Assembly: GCA_964427415.1 (NCBI GenBank)
Contig: CAYRUH010000004.1
Span: forward strand, 58,409 to 122,408
Source: Lentisalinibacter sp964427415
GTDB lineage: Bacteria > Pseudomonadota > Gammaproteobacteria > Steroidobacterales > Woeseiaceae
Length of the DNA: 64,000 bases
Reading direction: 5' to 3'
The number at the start of each line of letters is the position of its first letter. Within the stretch, counting starts at the first letter, position 1. Position numbers and translations under genes: made by a program. The notes beneath the pieces are model-generated. The model ran no database searches. It saw only the letters and a program-made list of their open reading frames with translations, and was not told where the DNA came from. This document shows, piece after piece, positions 37,257 through 46,120 of the stretch.

Positions 37257-37961
37257 ATGCGACTTTTGATCATCGAGGACGAGGAGATCATCCGCGAGTC
37301 CCTCGCGGCCCGGCTGCGTTCGGCCGGTTTCGGGGTGGAGACGGCGAAGGATGGCGAGGAGGGTCTGTACTACGCCCGGGAGTATCCGGTGGACCTGGCG
37401 GTCGTCGACCTCGGTCTGCCGAAGATGAGCGGCCTGGAGATCATCACCGCCCTGCGGCAGGAGGGCCATGCGTACCCTATCCTGATCCTGACCGCGCGGG
37501 ACCGCTGGCAGGACAAGGTGGACGGCCTGGGCGCCGGCGCGGACGACTACGTGGCCAAGCCGTTCCACGTCGAGGAGATCATCGCGCGGGTGAACGCGCT
37601 GCTGCGTCGCGCCGGCGGCTGGGCTTCCTCCGAGCTGGTGGCAGGCCCGATCAGCCTCGACACCGCGGCCCAGGAGCTGAAGGTGGACGGCCGCCCGGTC
37701 GAACTCACGGGCCATGAGTACAAGCTGCTGGAGCATCTGATGCTGAGGGCGGGGCAGGTCGTCTCCAAGACCGAGCTCACCGAGCGGCTCTATGACCAGG
37801 ACTTCGAGCGTGACAGCAACGTGATCGAGGTGTTCGTCGGCCGGCTGCGGCGCAAGCTCGATCCGGACAATACACTGAAGCCCATCGAAACCCTGCGCGG
37901 CCGGGGTTATCGTTTCGCCCTGGAGCGCGCCGGCGAGGCGTCCACCGGCGGCGGTGACTGA
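37257..37961 (+). CDS. phoP: PhoP-like OmpR-family response regulator
   Basis: The 234-residue protein has a receiver domain (MRLLIIEDEE with acidic residues 8-10, phosphoacceptor Asp51 in AVVDLGLPKMSG, Lys in ADDYVAKPF) and a C-terminal winged helix (LTGHEYKLLEHLMLRAGQVV, VIEVFVGRLRRKLDP, RGRGYRF). The order and the sensor features next door support PhoP. It overlaps phoQ by 8 bases. Confidence 0.9.
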   Translation: MRLLIIEDEEIIRESLAARLRSAGFGVETAKDGEEGLYYAREYPVDLAVVDLGLPKMSGLEIITALRQEGHAYPILILTARDRWQDKVDGLGAGADDYVAKPFHVEEIIARVNALLRRAGGWASSELVAGPISLDTAAQELKVDGRPVELTGHEYKLLEHLMLRAGQVVSKTELTERLYDQDFERDSNVIEVFVGRLRRKLDPDNTLKPIETLRGRGYRFALERAGEASTGGGD

Positions 37962-39351
37962 GTCTTCATCCGCTGCCGGGCTGCGCGGCCAGCCGCCCGG
38001 ACAGTCACTGCGACTCCGCGTGCTCGTCTCGGGCACGCTACTCCTGCTGGTCTTCTTCGGCCTCATCGTCGGGGTGCTGGATTCCGCTTTCCGCAGTGCG
38101 GCACTGGAGGCGGAACGCGACCTGCTCGACAGCCGTATGATCATGCTGCTGGCGGCGGCCGAACCGGCCGACGGCAACACGCTGGAGCTGCCCGCGGATC
38201 TGCCCGAACCCCTGTTCGGCGCGCCCGGTTCGGGGCTGTATGGCGCCATCGTTCGCCGCGCCGAAGGGCCGGTCTGGCGCTCGGATTCCGCCATCGGTAT
38301 GGACATCCCCTGGGGTGCGGCCCCGCCCACCGGCGAGCGCAGATTCCGGCGCATGGAGCTGGCCGACGACACGCCGCTGCTCGCGCTCAGCATGGGCATC
38401 GACTGGGAGTTTCCGGACGGCGCCGTGCATGCCTATATCGTCCACGTGGCCTCCGGTCTGGACTCGCTGAATGCCCAGGTGACCAGCTTCCGGCGCCAGC
38501 TGCTGGTCTGGTTCGGCCTGGTGGCGGCGCTGCTGCTGGCTTCACTTGCGCTGCTGCTGCGCTGGCTGCTGCGGCCGCTGGCACAGATAGAGTCGGAGAT
38601 CACCGAGATCGAGGCCGGCGAACGCCCGGCGATGTCGGCCGGCTATCCGGCCGAGCTCGCCGGCGTGGCCCGCAACCTCAACCAGCTGATCGACAGCGAG
38701 CGGGCACGCGCCGAGCGCCACCGGCGCACGCTGCAGGATCTGGCCCACAGCCTGAAGACACCGCTGGCCGCGATGCGCTCTCTGCTGGAGGGCGAAGGGG
38801 GGCGGGACACACTGGCGAGCCAGGTGAACCGCATGGAGGAGATCGTGCGCTACCAGCTGGCGAAGCCGCTGGCCGGCACCGGGACCACCCTCGGCGCGGA
38901 GCCGGTACCGGTCGAGCCGGAGCTCGGCAAGCTCGCCGACGGTCTGCAGAAGGTCTACCGGGACCGCGACATCCGCTGTGATCTGGACGTCGAGCCCGGA
39001 CTGCGATTCTACGGCGACCGGGGCGATCTGCTCGAGCTCGCCGGCAATCTGATGGAGAACGCGCACAAGTGGGGCGAGAGCCGGGTGCGGGTCTCCGCCG
39101 CCCGCGCGGCGGACGGCGTTTCGCCGCGGCAGGGTCTGGTGCTGAGGGTGGAGGACGACGGCCCCGGCATCCCCCACGGCGGCGAGAACTCGCTGCTGGA
39201 GCGCGGCCGGCGGCTGGACGAGAGCAAGCCCGGCCAGGGCATCGGCCTCAGCGTGGTGGTGGAACTCGCCGAAGCCTACCGGGGCAGCGTCGAGGTGGGC
39301 CGCTCGGAGCTGGGTGGGGCCCGGGTGACGGTGCGCCTGCCGCCGGGATGA
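37954..39351 (+). CDS. phoQ: PhoQ-like sensor histidine kinase
   Basis: The 465-residue protein has two transmembrane helices (about 24-44 and 182-204) flanking a periplasmic sensor of about 135 residues that is rich in Asp/Glu, then a HAMP-like linker. The H-box DLAHSLKTPLAAM (His265) has the HSLKTPLA form typical of PhoQ rather than HELRTPL. The N box is LAGNLMENAHKWGE and the G boxes are VEDDGPGIP and GQGIGLSVV. GTG 37954 is the start. Known PhoQ senses low Mg2+, cationic peptides or acid; the signal here is inferred only. Confidence 0.88.
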   Translation: MTESSSAAGLRGQPPGQSLRLRVLVSGTLLLLVFFGLIVGVLDSAFRSAALEAERDLLDSRMIMLLAAAEPADGNTLELPADLPEPLFGAPGSGLYGAIVRRAEGPVWRSDSAIGMDIPWGAAPPTGERRFRRMELADDTPLLALSMGIDWEFPDGAVHAYIVHVASGLDSLNAQVTSFRRQLLVWFGLVAALLLASLALLLRWLLRPLAQIESEITEIEAGERPAMSAGYPAELAGVARNLNQLIDSERARAERHRRTLQDLAHSLKTPLAAMRSLLEGEGGRDTLASQVNRMEEIVRYQLAKPLAGTGTTLGAEPVPVEPELGKLADGLQKVYRDRDIRCDLDVEPGLRFYGDRGDLLELAGNLMENAHKWGESRVRVSAARAADGVSPRQGLVLRVEDDGPGIPHGGENSLLERGRRLDESKPGQGIGLSVVVELAEAYRGSVEVGRSELGGARVTVRLPPG

Positions 39352-42300
39352 GCGGGGCGGCGCGCAGGGGAGGCCGGCGGCAGCGGGAGGCGGAGGCACG
39401 CCGGGCGCATCGGCCGCACCTCGAGTTTCCCGAAGCATTACCGATCTCCGCCCGGGCGGGGGAGATCGCCGAGGCCGTCAGGAATCATCCGGTGGTGGTC
39501 GTCTGCGGCGAGACCGGCAGCGGCAAGACCACGCAGCTGCCGAAGATCTGCCTGCAGTCCGGCCGCGGTATCGACGGCATGATCGGCCACACCCAGCCGC
39601 GCCGCCTCGCGGCCCGTTCGGTGGCCGCGCGCATCGCCGAGGAGACCCGTCTGCCGCTCGGCAGCGGCATCGGCTACCAGGTGCGCTTCGACGACCGCAG
39701 CGAGCCCGGCACGCGGGTCAAGCTGATGACCGACGGCATCCTCCTGAACGAGCTCGGCTTCGATCACGACCTGCGTCGCTATGACACGCTGATCATCGAC
39801 GAGGCCCACGAGCGAAGCCTCAACATCGACTTCATCCTGGGTTACCTGAAGCGGCTGCTGCCCCGCCGGCCGGACCTCAAGGTGATGATCACCTCGGCCA
39901 CTATCGATCCCGGGCGTTTCTCGCATCACTTCGACGATGCCCCGGTGATCGAGGTCTCCGGACGGGGCTATCCGGTGGAGGTGCGCTACGAGGCCCCTGC
40001 CGGCGACACGGCGCTGGCGGATGCGGTGACCGAGACGGCCCGCCGGCTCATGGCCGAGCTGCCCGATGGCGACATTCTCACGTTCCTGCCGGGCGAGCGC
40101 GAGATCCGCGAGGCCGCCGAAGCCCTCGAGCGCGCCCGGCTCGGCGCCCGCCGTGGTGAGACGGGCTGGGAGGTCCTGCCCCTCTACGGCCGGCTGTCGG
40201 AGACCTCCCAGGGGCGTGTCTTCCAGCCCGGCCGGCGGCGCCGGATCGTGCTCGCCACCAACGTCGCGGAGACCTCACTCACCGTGCCCCGCATCATGGC
40301 CGTGATCGACTCGGGTCTCGCCCGCATCAGCCGTTACTCCTACCGCAGCAAGATCCAGCGGCTGCAGGTGGAGCCGATCAGCCAGGCCAGCGCCGACCAG
40401 CGGACCGGACGCTGCGGACGCATCGCGCCGGGCATCTGCGTGCGTCTCTACGGCGAGGAGGATTACGCCGCGCGGCCGGCCTACACCGACCCGGAGATCC
40501 GCCGCACCAATCTCGCCAGCGTCATTCTGCAGATGTCCGCTGCCCGGCTGGGCGAGATGGAGGACTTCCCGTTCATCGATCCGCCGGATGCCCGCTACGT
40601 CCAGGACGGCTATCGCTTGCTGGCGGAACTGGAAGCCGTGGACGACGCCCGCGAGATCACAGAGGCTGGTCGGCGCATGGCGCGTCTGCCCGTGGACCCC
40701 AGGCTCGCCCGCATGCTGCTGGCCGCCGAGCAGCGCGGCGAGCTCCGCGACGCGCTGGTGATCGTGGCGGGGCTCGCCGGCCAGGATCCGCGGCTCTTTC
40801 CGCCGGAGGAAGGCGCGAAGGCCCGGGCGGCCCAGGAGGAATTCGCCAATCCGGCCTCGGACTTCGTCTCCCTGCTGAATCTCTGGCGGGCCTGGCGAGC
40901 GGCCCGGCGTGGCACGAGCCGCCGGCAGGCGGAGCGTTGGGCCGAGACGCGCTACCTCTCACTGCGCCGGTTGCGTGAATGGGGCGAGATCCACTCCCAG
41001 CTCACCGGTCTCTGCCGCGATGCGGGCATGCCGGTGGCCCACGGTGCCGGCGACCGCGACGCCCTGCACCAGGCGCTGCTGGCCGGTCTGCTCGGGCACA
41101 TCGGCCGCCGGGACGAGGGGATCCGCTACGACGGCGCCCGGGGTACCGCCTTTCATCTGCATCCGTCCTCCGGGCTGCACGGCAAGCCGCCTGCCTGGGT
41201 GTTCGCCATGGAGCTGGTGCGCACGAGTCGGCTGTTCGCACGCACCGTGGCCGCCACGGAGCCGGACCAAATCCTCGAGGTGGCTGCGCATCTAATCCAG
41301 CGCGCCTACGAGGAGCCGCGCTGGAACCCGCGCCGTGGCCGCGTGGAGGCCAGCGAGACCGTCACCCTGTTCGGGCTGGTGTTGGCCGCCGGCCGCCGGG
41401 CCGACTACGGCCCCGTCGACCCGGCGGAGTCCCGTCGCATCTTCATCCGCGAGGCGCTGGTGCAGGGCAGGGCGAATCACCGCGACCGCTTCTGGCGCCA
41501 CAATCAGGCGGCCATCGTGCGCATCCGGGAAAAGGAGGGAGAGGCGCGCCGGGCGATGCTCATCCCCGACGGTGAGATGGCGGGCCTGTACGAGCGGGAG
41601 ATTCCGGAACACGTCGTCGATCTGCGCAGCTTCCGACGCTGGCTGGGCAAGGCGGCAAAACGTCATCCGCAGATACTCTGCTTCCCGGAGCAGGACCTCG
41701 CCCGCGACCCGGGCGGTGGCGGCGCGGAGATGCCGGCCACCGTGGAATTACTGGGCCAGGAGCTGCCGGTCGCTTACCGCTTCCGCCCCGGCGAAGCCGA
41801 CGACGGCGCCACGGTGCGGCTGCCGGCCCCTGCGCTGGTGCACCTGGAGCCCGGTCAGCTGGACCGGGCCCTGCCGCCTCTTGTGGCTGAGCGGGCCGAG
41901 CTGCGCATGCGTTCGCTGCCGAAGGCCTTGCGCCGGCGGCTGCAGCCCATCGCGGACACCGCCGCCGACTTTGCCGCCCGTTATCTCGTAATGCCGGGCA
42001 GTGGCGAGCTGGAGCAGGCGCTGGCCGATTTCCTCGCCGGCGAGTTCGCCATCACGCCGGATCAGATACCGGCGCCCTCCGCAGACGAACCGGAACACCT
42101 CAGGCTGCGCCTGGAAGTCACCGACGAGGCCGGCGAGGTGATCGCCGCCGGCAGGGATCTGCAGGTGCTGCGCACTGACTTGGCAGACGCGGCGCCCGTT
42201 GTCGCGGCAGCGTCGGGGGAGGCGCGGCCGACGCTCCACCGTGACTGGGACTTCGGCGAATTGCCGGGCGCGCAAGCGCAAGTATCAGGCGGCCTGCGCC

Positions 42301-43103
42301 TGGAGCGCTTCCCGGCACTGGCCGAGCGCGGGAACGGCGTGACGGTGGAATTCGTGAGCGAGGAGACCGAGGCGGCCGCGGTCCATGCCGGCGGTGTACT
42401 GCGGCTTCTGCGCCTCGCACTGCCCCAACAGGAAAAACTGCTCCGCGGCCAGGTGACGGGCGATCGGCGGTTACAGCTCGCCTGGGCAGGGGTGGGCGGC
42501 GCCGGCGAGCTGGCCGAGGATTTCGTCGCCGCCGCATTCGGCCGCGCGTTTCCGCGGCATCACCGGGCGGCGGTGCGCACCCGCAGGGACTACGACGCCC
42601 TGCTGGATGCCGGTCGCAGCGAACTGGTGGCGGCGGGCGAGACGCTGGCCGCGTTGCTCGGCGAGATACTCGCGGCGCGACGGCTCGCGGCGGCCGCCGC
42701 CGCGGATCTGCCCGAACGGCTGGACGACGTCTGCGCAGACATCGACGCCCAGCTCGAGGGGCTGGTCTATCCCGGCTTTCTGACTGCGACGCCGACGCAA
42801 CGGCTGGAGAGTCTGCCACGCTACCTGCGCGCGGCCGCGCTGCGGGCTGCGCGACTCCCGGCCGGCGCCGACCGTGACCGCGCCGACGCGCAGGAGATCG
42901 CCGTCTGCGTCGGGCGTCTCGCACAGCTGGAGCAGCGCCGTCCCTCCCTGGACGCCGAGCGGCGCGCGCTGATCGACGAGTTCCGCTGGGGCATCGAGGA
43001 GCTGCGGGTGTCCCTGTTCGCCCAGCAACTCGGCACCCGCGGCAAGATCTCCCCGAAACGCCTGGAGAAGCTCTGGCACCGCATCACGGGTCTGACCCGA
43101 TGA
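39348..43103 (+). CDS. hrpA: ATP-dependent RNA helicase HrpA
   Basis: This DEAH-box helicase has 1251 residues. Walker A GETGSGKTTQLPKI lies near residue 55, then the DEAH motif in IIDEAHERSLNIDF, motif III TSATID, and motif VI QRTGRCGRIAPG. The C-terminal OB-fold/DUF3418 part extends to the end, as in HrpA (about 1300 in E. coli). HrpA has been connected to resolving stalled ribosomes. The start overlaps the phoQ stop (ATGA). Confidence 0.95.
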   Translation: MSGAARRGGRRQREAEARRAHRPHLEFPEALPISARAGEIAEAVRNHPVVVVCGETGSGKTTQLPKICLQSGRGIDGMIGHTQPRRLAARSVAARIAEETRLPLGSGIGYQVRFDDRSEPGTRVKLMTDGILLNELGFDHDLRRYDTLIIDEAHERSLNIDFILGYLKRLLPRRPDLKVMITSATIDPGRFSHHFDDAPVIEVSGRGYPVEVRYEAPAGDTALADAVTETARRLMAELPDGDILTFLPGEREIREAAEALERARLGARRGETGWEVLPLYGRLSETSQGRVFQPGRRRRIVLATNVAETSLTVPRIMAVIDSGLARISRYSYRSKIQRLQVEPISQASADQRTGRCGRIAPGICVRLYGEEDYAARPAYTDPEIRRTNLASVILQMSAARLGEMEDFPFIDPPDARYVQDGYRLLAELEAVDDAREITEAGRRMARLPVDPRLARMLLAAEQRGELRDALVIVAGLAGQDPRLFPPEEGAKARAAQEEFANPASDFVSLLNLWRAWRAARRGTSRRQAERWAETRYLSLRRLREWGEIHSQLTGLCRDAGMPVAHGAGDRDALHQALLAGLLGHIGRRDEGIRYDGARGTAFHLHPSSGLHGKPPAWVFAMELVRTSRLFARTVAATEPDQILEVAAHLIQRAYEEPRWNPRRGRVEASETVTLFGLVLAAGRRADYGPVDPAESRRIFIREALVQGRANHRDRFWRHNQAAIVRIREKEGEARRAMLIPDGEMAGLYEREIPEHVVDLRSFRRWLGKAAKRHPQILCFPEQDLARDPGGGGAEMPATVELLGQELPVAYRFRPGEADDGATVRLPAPALVHLEPGQLDRALPPLVAERAELRMRSLPKALRRRLQPIADTAADFAARYLVMPGSGELEQALADFLAGEFAITPDQIPAPSADEPEHLRLRLEVTDEAGEVIAAGRDLQVLRTDLADAAPVVAAASGEARPTLHRDWDFGELPGAQAQVSGGLRLERFPALAERGNGVTVEFVSEETEAAAVHAGGVLRLLRLALPQQEKLLRGQVTGDRRLQLAWAGVGGAGELAEDFVAAAFGRAFPRHHRAAVRTRRDYDALLDAGRSELVAAGETLAALLGEILAARRLAAAAAADLPERLDDVCADIDAQLEGLVYPGFLTATPTQRLESLPRYLRAAALRAARLPAGADRDRADAQEIAVCVGRLAQLEQRRPSLDAERRALIDEFRWGIEELRVSLFAQQLGTRGKISPKRLEKLWHRITGLTR

Positions 43104-43110
43104 ACCCCAC

Positions 43111-43178
43111 GTAGGGCCTTCAGCCCCGATCCTCGCTGGCGATGGCCGCACCCCGATCGGGCCTGAAGGCCCTCCTAC
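43111..43178. repeat. REP-like palindrome between convergent hrpA and slipin genes
   Basis: The arms gtagggccttcagccccgat and atcgggcctgaaggccctc(ctac) are near-perfect inverted repeats separated by about 24 bases. The copy fills the gap between two convergent genes and could act as a bidirectional terminator. The gatcgggcctgaag core recurs at 50242-50276. Confidence 0.8.
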
Positions 43179-43182
43179 CCGG

Positions 43183-43953
43183 TTATTCGGATTTCTGGGC
43201 CATCATCTCCTTCGCCTTGTCCATGAAGGGCCCGATCAGGTCGAGGGGCAGCGGGAACACGATGGTGGAAGACTTCTCGCCGGCGATCTCGCGCAGGGTC
43301 TGCAGATAGCGAAGCTGCATGGCCAGGCGCTCGGACTCGAGGGTCTTGGCGGCATCTGCCAGCTTCTGCGCTGCCTGGAATTCGCCCTCGGCATTGATGA
43401 CCTTGGCACGCCGGGAACGTTCTGCCTCGGCCTGCTGGGCGATGGCCCGGATCATGCTCTCGTCCAGGTCCACATGCTTGATCTCGACGTTCGCGACCTT
43501 GATGCCCCAGTTATCGGTGTGCTGGTCCAGGATCACGCGGATATCGGCATTCAGTTTGTCGCGTTCGGCGAGCATGTCGTCCAGCTCGTGCTGACCGAGT
43601 ACCGAGCGCAGCGTAGTCTGGGCCAGCTGGCTCGTGGCCTCGAACACGTTGGCGACACGGATGATGGCTTTCTCGGGATCGACGATGCGGAAGTAGATGA
43701 CCGCGTTCACGCGCACGGAGACGTTGTCCCGGGATATGACATCCTGGGTAGGCACATCCATCACCACGATGCGCAGATCGACTTTCGTCAGCGTCTGCAG
43801 GAAAGGGATCAGGATGATCAGGCCCGGCCCTTTCACCGTCTGGAAGCGGCCCAGGAAGAAGACGACGCCGCGCTCGTACTCCTGCAGGATGCGGATCGCA
43901 TTGAACAGGAACAGCAGGACGAGGCCGACTGCGATTCCGATATAGAGCATCAT
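43183..43953 (-). CDS. Slipin (stomatin/SPFH family membrane protein)
   Basis: The 256-residue protein has an N-terminal hydrophobic helix (about 3-22) and a band-7/SPFH domain with ILQEYERGVVFFLGRFQTVK, VMDVPTQDVISRDNVSVRV and an Ala/Glu-rich coiled coil (AIAQQAEAERSRRAKVINAE). It is the usual partner of NfeD, encoded immediately upstream with a 24-base gap. Slipin-NfeD pairs are thought to work in membrane microdomains or membrane protein turnover. Confidence 0.93.
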   Translation of the reverse strand: MMLYIGIAVGLVLLFLFNAIRILQEYERGVVFFLGRFQTVKGPGLIILIPFLQTLTKVDLRIVVMDVPTQDVISRDNVSVRVNAVIYFRIVDPEKAIIRVANVFEATSQLAQTTLRSVLGQHELDDMLAERDKLNADIRVILDQHTDNWGIKVANVEIKHVDLDESMIRAIAQQAEAERSRRAKVINAEGEFQAAQKLADAAKTLESERLAMQLRYLQTLREIAGEKSSTIVFPLPLDLIGPFMDKAKEMMAQKSE

Positions 43954-43977
43954 AATGTGGTTCCCTCTCTTACGTGT

Positions 43978-45489
43978 TCAGTCCGTGTCCCGGCGCTCGT
44001 CGGCCGGGGCGACATGGAGTACGAGCCCGTCGATACGCTCGACCCGTAATTTCTGACCCTTTTTGACCGGCGCGCCGGAACGCGCCGTCCAGACTTCGCC
44101 CTCGAGCATGACTGCGCCCTGTCCGGTGAAGTCCTCGCGGGCCACGGCGACTTCTTTCAGAATCTGCTCCTGACCGCTGACGGCGCCCTTGCGCCGCAGG
44201 CGCAGCAGATAGGCGATAACCCACATCAGCAGCAGTCCGAAGACGCCGACGACGACGATGACAAACCAGGGTGAGATACCGAAGCCCGGGACACCGGTGT
44301 CGAACATCATGATGGCTCCCATCGCAAAGGCGGCGATACCGCCAAAGCCGAGTGCGCCGAAACTGGGCACGAAGATCTCGGCGATCATGAGCACGATGCC
44401 GAGCAGGATCAGACCGAGACCGGCGTAATTGACCGGCATCACCTGCAGCGCATAGGCAGCCAGCAGCAGGCAGATGGCACCGACCACGCCCGGCACGATG
44501 GCGCCCGGGTTCCAGCCCTCGAAGACCAGCCCGTAGATGCCGACGAGCAGCAGCAGCAGTGCGATCTCCGGGCTGGCGATGACCGACAGCAGCTTCTGCC
44601 GCCAGGTCGGTTCGACGGTGTCGATCCGCATGTTGCCGGTGTCCAGCGTTACGGTGCCGGCCGACAGATCGATCTCGCGGCCGTCGACCTGCGCCAGCAG
44701 GTCGGCGGTGTCGGTGGCCAGCAGGTCGATCACGTTCATTTCCAGCGCCTCGCTGGAGGTCAGCGTGGCCGCGTCGCGCACCGCCTTCTCGGCCCATTCG
44801 GCGTTACGTCCCCGGCGCTCGGCGAGTCCGCGGATGTAGGCGATGGCGTCGTTGAGGACCTTGCGGCTCATGGCGTCGCCAGACTGATCCGGCGGGGCCT
44901 GAGCGCGTTCATCCGGCTGCGCCGCGTTGTCGTCCCCGCCGACGTCGTCGCCTTCGGACGGCTGATCGGAGCTCTGGTCCGTACCCGGGCCGCTGTTACC
45001 GCCTTCGCCGCCGTCTCCCGGCAGAGGCTGACCGCCGGGCAGGGGCGGGCGGGGTCGGTCCCCGCCGCCGCCGGCCAGGGGCACCGGCGTCGCCGCGCCC
45101 AGGTGGGTGGTCGGCGCCATGGCCGCGATGTGGCTCGCATACAGGATGTAGGTGCCTGCGCTGTCGGCTCTTGCACCGGCGGGAGAGACGTAGGTGGCGA
45201 CCGGCACGCTGGAATTGAGAATGGCCGAGATGATGTCTCGCATAGAGCTGTCCAGCCCCCCCGGCGTGTCCATGCGGATGATCACCAGGTCGGCCGCTTC
45301 CTCCTCGGCCTGGCGGATGCCGCCGGTGATGAAGTCGGCCGTGGCCGCACCGATGGCACCTTCCAGGTCGAGCTGCAGCGCACGGCTGGCCGCGGCCTGC
45401 TCCTCGGAGACCAGCGGAGCGGCGAGCCCGGCGAGCCCGAGCGCGAGTAGCAGCAACGACAATATTCCCGTTCGAGTCATCTTCTTCAC
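43978..45489 (-). CDS. nfeD: NfeD-family membrane serine protease
   Basis: The 503-residue protein has a signal peptide and a ClpP-like N-terminal domain with MDTPGGLDSSMRDIISAI and ARADSAGTYILYASHIAAMA, where the serine is the nucleophile. A Gly/Pro/Asp-rich insert of about 75 residues comes before MSRKVLNDAIAYIRGLAE, which holds the catalytic lysine. Four to five transmembrane helices and a C-terminal OB-fold (VMLEGEVWTARSGAPVKKGQ) follow. The long low-complexity insert between the two catalytic parts is a noticeable feature. Operon with slipin. Confidence 0.93.
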   Translation of the reverse strand: MKKMTRTGILSLLLLALGLAGLAAPLVSEEQAAASRALQLDLEGAIGAATADFITGGIRQAEEEAADLVIIRMDTPGGLDSSMRDIISAILNSSVPVATYVSPAGARADSAGTYILYASHIAAMAPTTHLGAATPVPLAGGGGDRPRPPLPGGQPLPGDGGEGGNSGPGTDQSSDQPSEGDDVGGDDNAAQPDERAQAPPDQSGDAMSRKVLNDAIAYIRGLAERRGRNAEWAEKAVRDAATLTSSEALEMNVIDLLATDTADLLAQVDGREIDLSAGTVTLDTGNMRIDTVEPTWRQKLLSVIASPEIALLLLLVGIYGLVFEGWNPGAIVPGVVGAICLLLAAYALQVMPVNYAGLGLILLGIVLMIAEIFVPSFGALGFGGIAAFAMGAIMMFDTGVPGFGISPWFVIVVVGVFGLLLMWVIAYLLRLRRKGAVSGQEQILKEVAVAREDFTGQGAVMLEGEVWTARSGAPVKKGQKLRVERIDGLVLHVAPADERRDTD

Positions 45490-45578
45490 CGCGCCATCAT
45501 ATCAGCCGGGACCGGCGTTGATCCTTACCGCGGCCGCCTATAACCTTCGGCTCCTGATCAGACCGCAGGGCCCCTCGC

Positions 45579-46079
45579 GTGTACATCAAGTTCCTCACTA
45601 CCGGCGGCACCATTGACAAGATCTACTTCGACGACAGCAGCCGCTTCGAGGTGGGCGAGTCCCAGGTCGAGCATATCCTGCGCGAGGCCCTCGCCGGGCT
45701 CGATTATGAAGTGGTCTCGCTGCTGCGCAAGGACAGTCTCGATATTGACGAAGCCGACCGGGCCCGTATCCGCAACTACATAGCCGGGGATTCAGCCAGA
45801 CGCTACGTGATCACCCACGGCACCGATACCATGGTGCAGACCGCGCTGGCGCTGGACGGACTCGGCGACCGGGTCATCGTGCTCACCGGCGCGCTTAGCC
45901 CGGCGCGATTCCGCAGCACGGACGCCGTCTTCAACGTGGGCATGGCGACGGCCGCTGCCCAGACGCTGGGTCCCGGCGTCTACATCGCGATGAGCGGGAC
46001 CATCTTCGCCGCCGGCCAGGTGGTGAAGAACCGGGACAAGAACCGTTTCGAAAGCATCACCCGCCGGGGTGCCGGCTGA
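45579..46079 (+). CDS. Asparaginase-like protein, N-terminal domain only
   Basis: The 166-residue protein (GTG start) contains both N-terminal asparaginase signatures: TTGGTIDK with the first catalytic threonine and THGTDTMVQTA with the TDT triad. Full L-asparaginases have about 330 residues, so the C-terminal domain is absent; stand-alone forms of this length are known among COG0252 relatives. It ends cleanly with RFESITRRGAG and is followed 13 bases later by the next gene, so it is not obviously a fresh truncation. Activity is unknown. Confidence 0.8.
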   Translation: MYIKFLTTGGTIDKIYFDDSSRFEVGESQVEHILREALAGLDYEVVSLLRKDSLDIDEADRARIRNYIAGDSARRYVITHGTDTMVQTALALDGLGDRVIVLTGALSPARFRSTDAVFNVGMATAAAQTLGPGVYIAMSGTIFAAGQVVKNRDKNRFESITRRGAG

Positions 46080-46090
46080 GAGGAGAGAAC

Positions 46091-46120
46091 CGATGAAGTG
46101 GAGAACGATGAAGTGGAGAA
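46091..46120. repeat. 15-bp tandem duplication of ribosome binding site and start
   Basis: The unit cgatgaagtggagaa occurs twice in a row. It duplicates an ATG (46093 and 46108) and a GGAG that serves as a Shine-Dalgarno for the second ATG, so the protein begins MKWRTMKWRT from the first start or MKWRT from the second. Confidence 0.9.
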
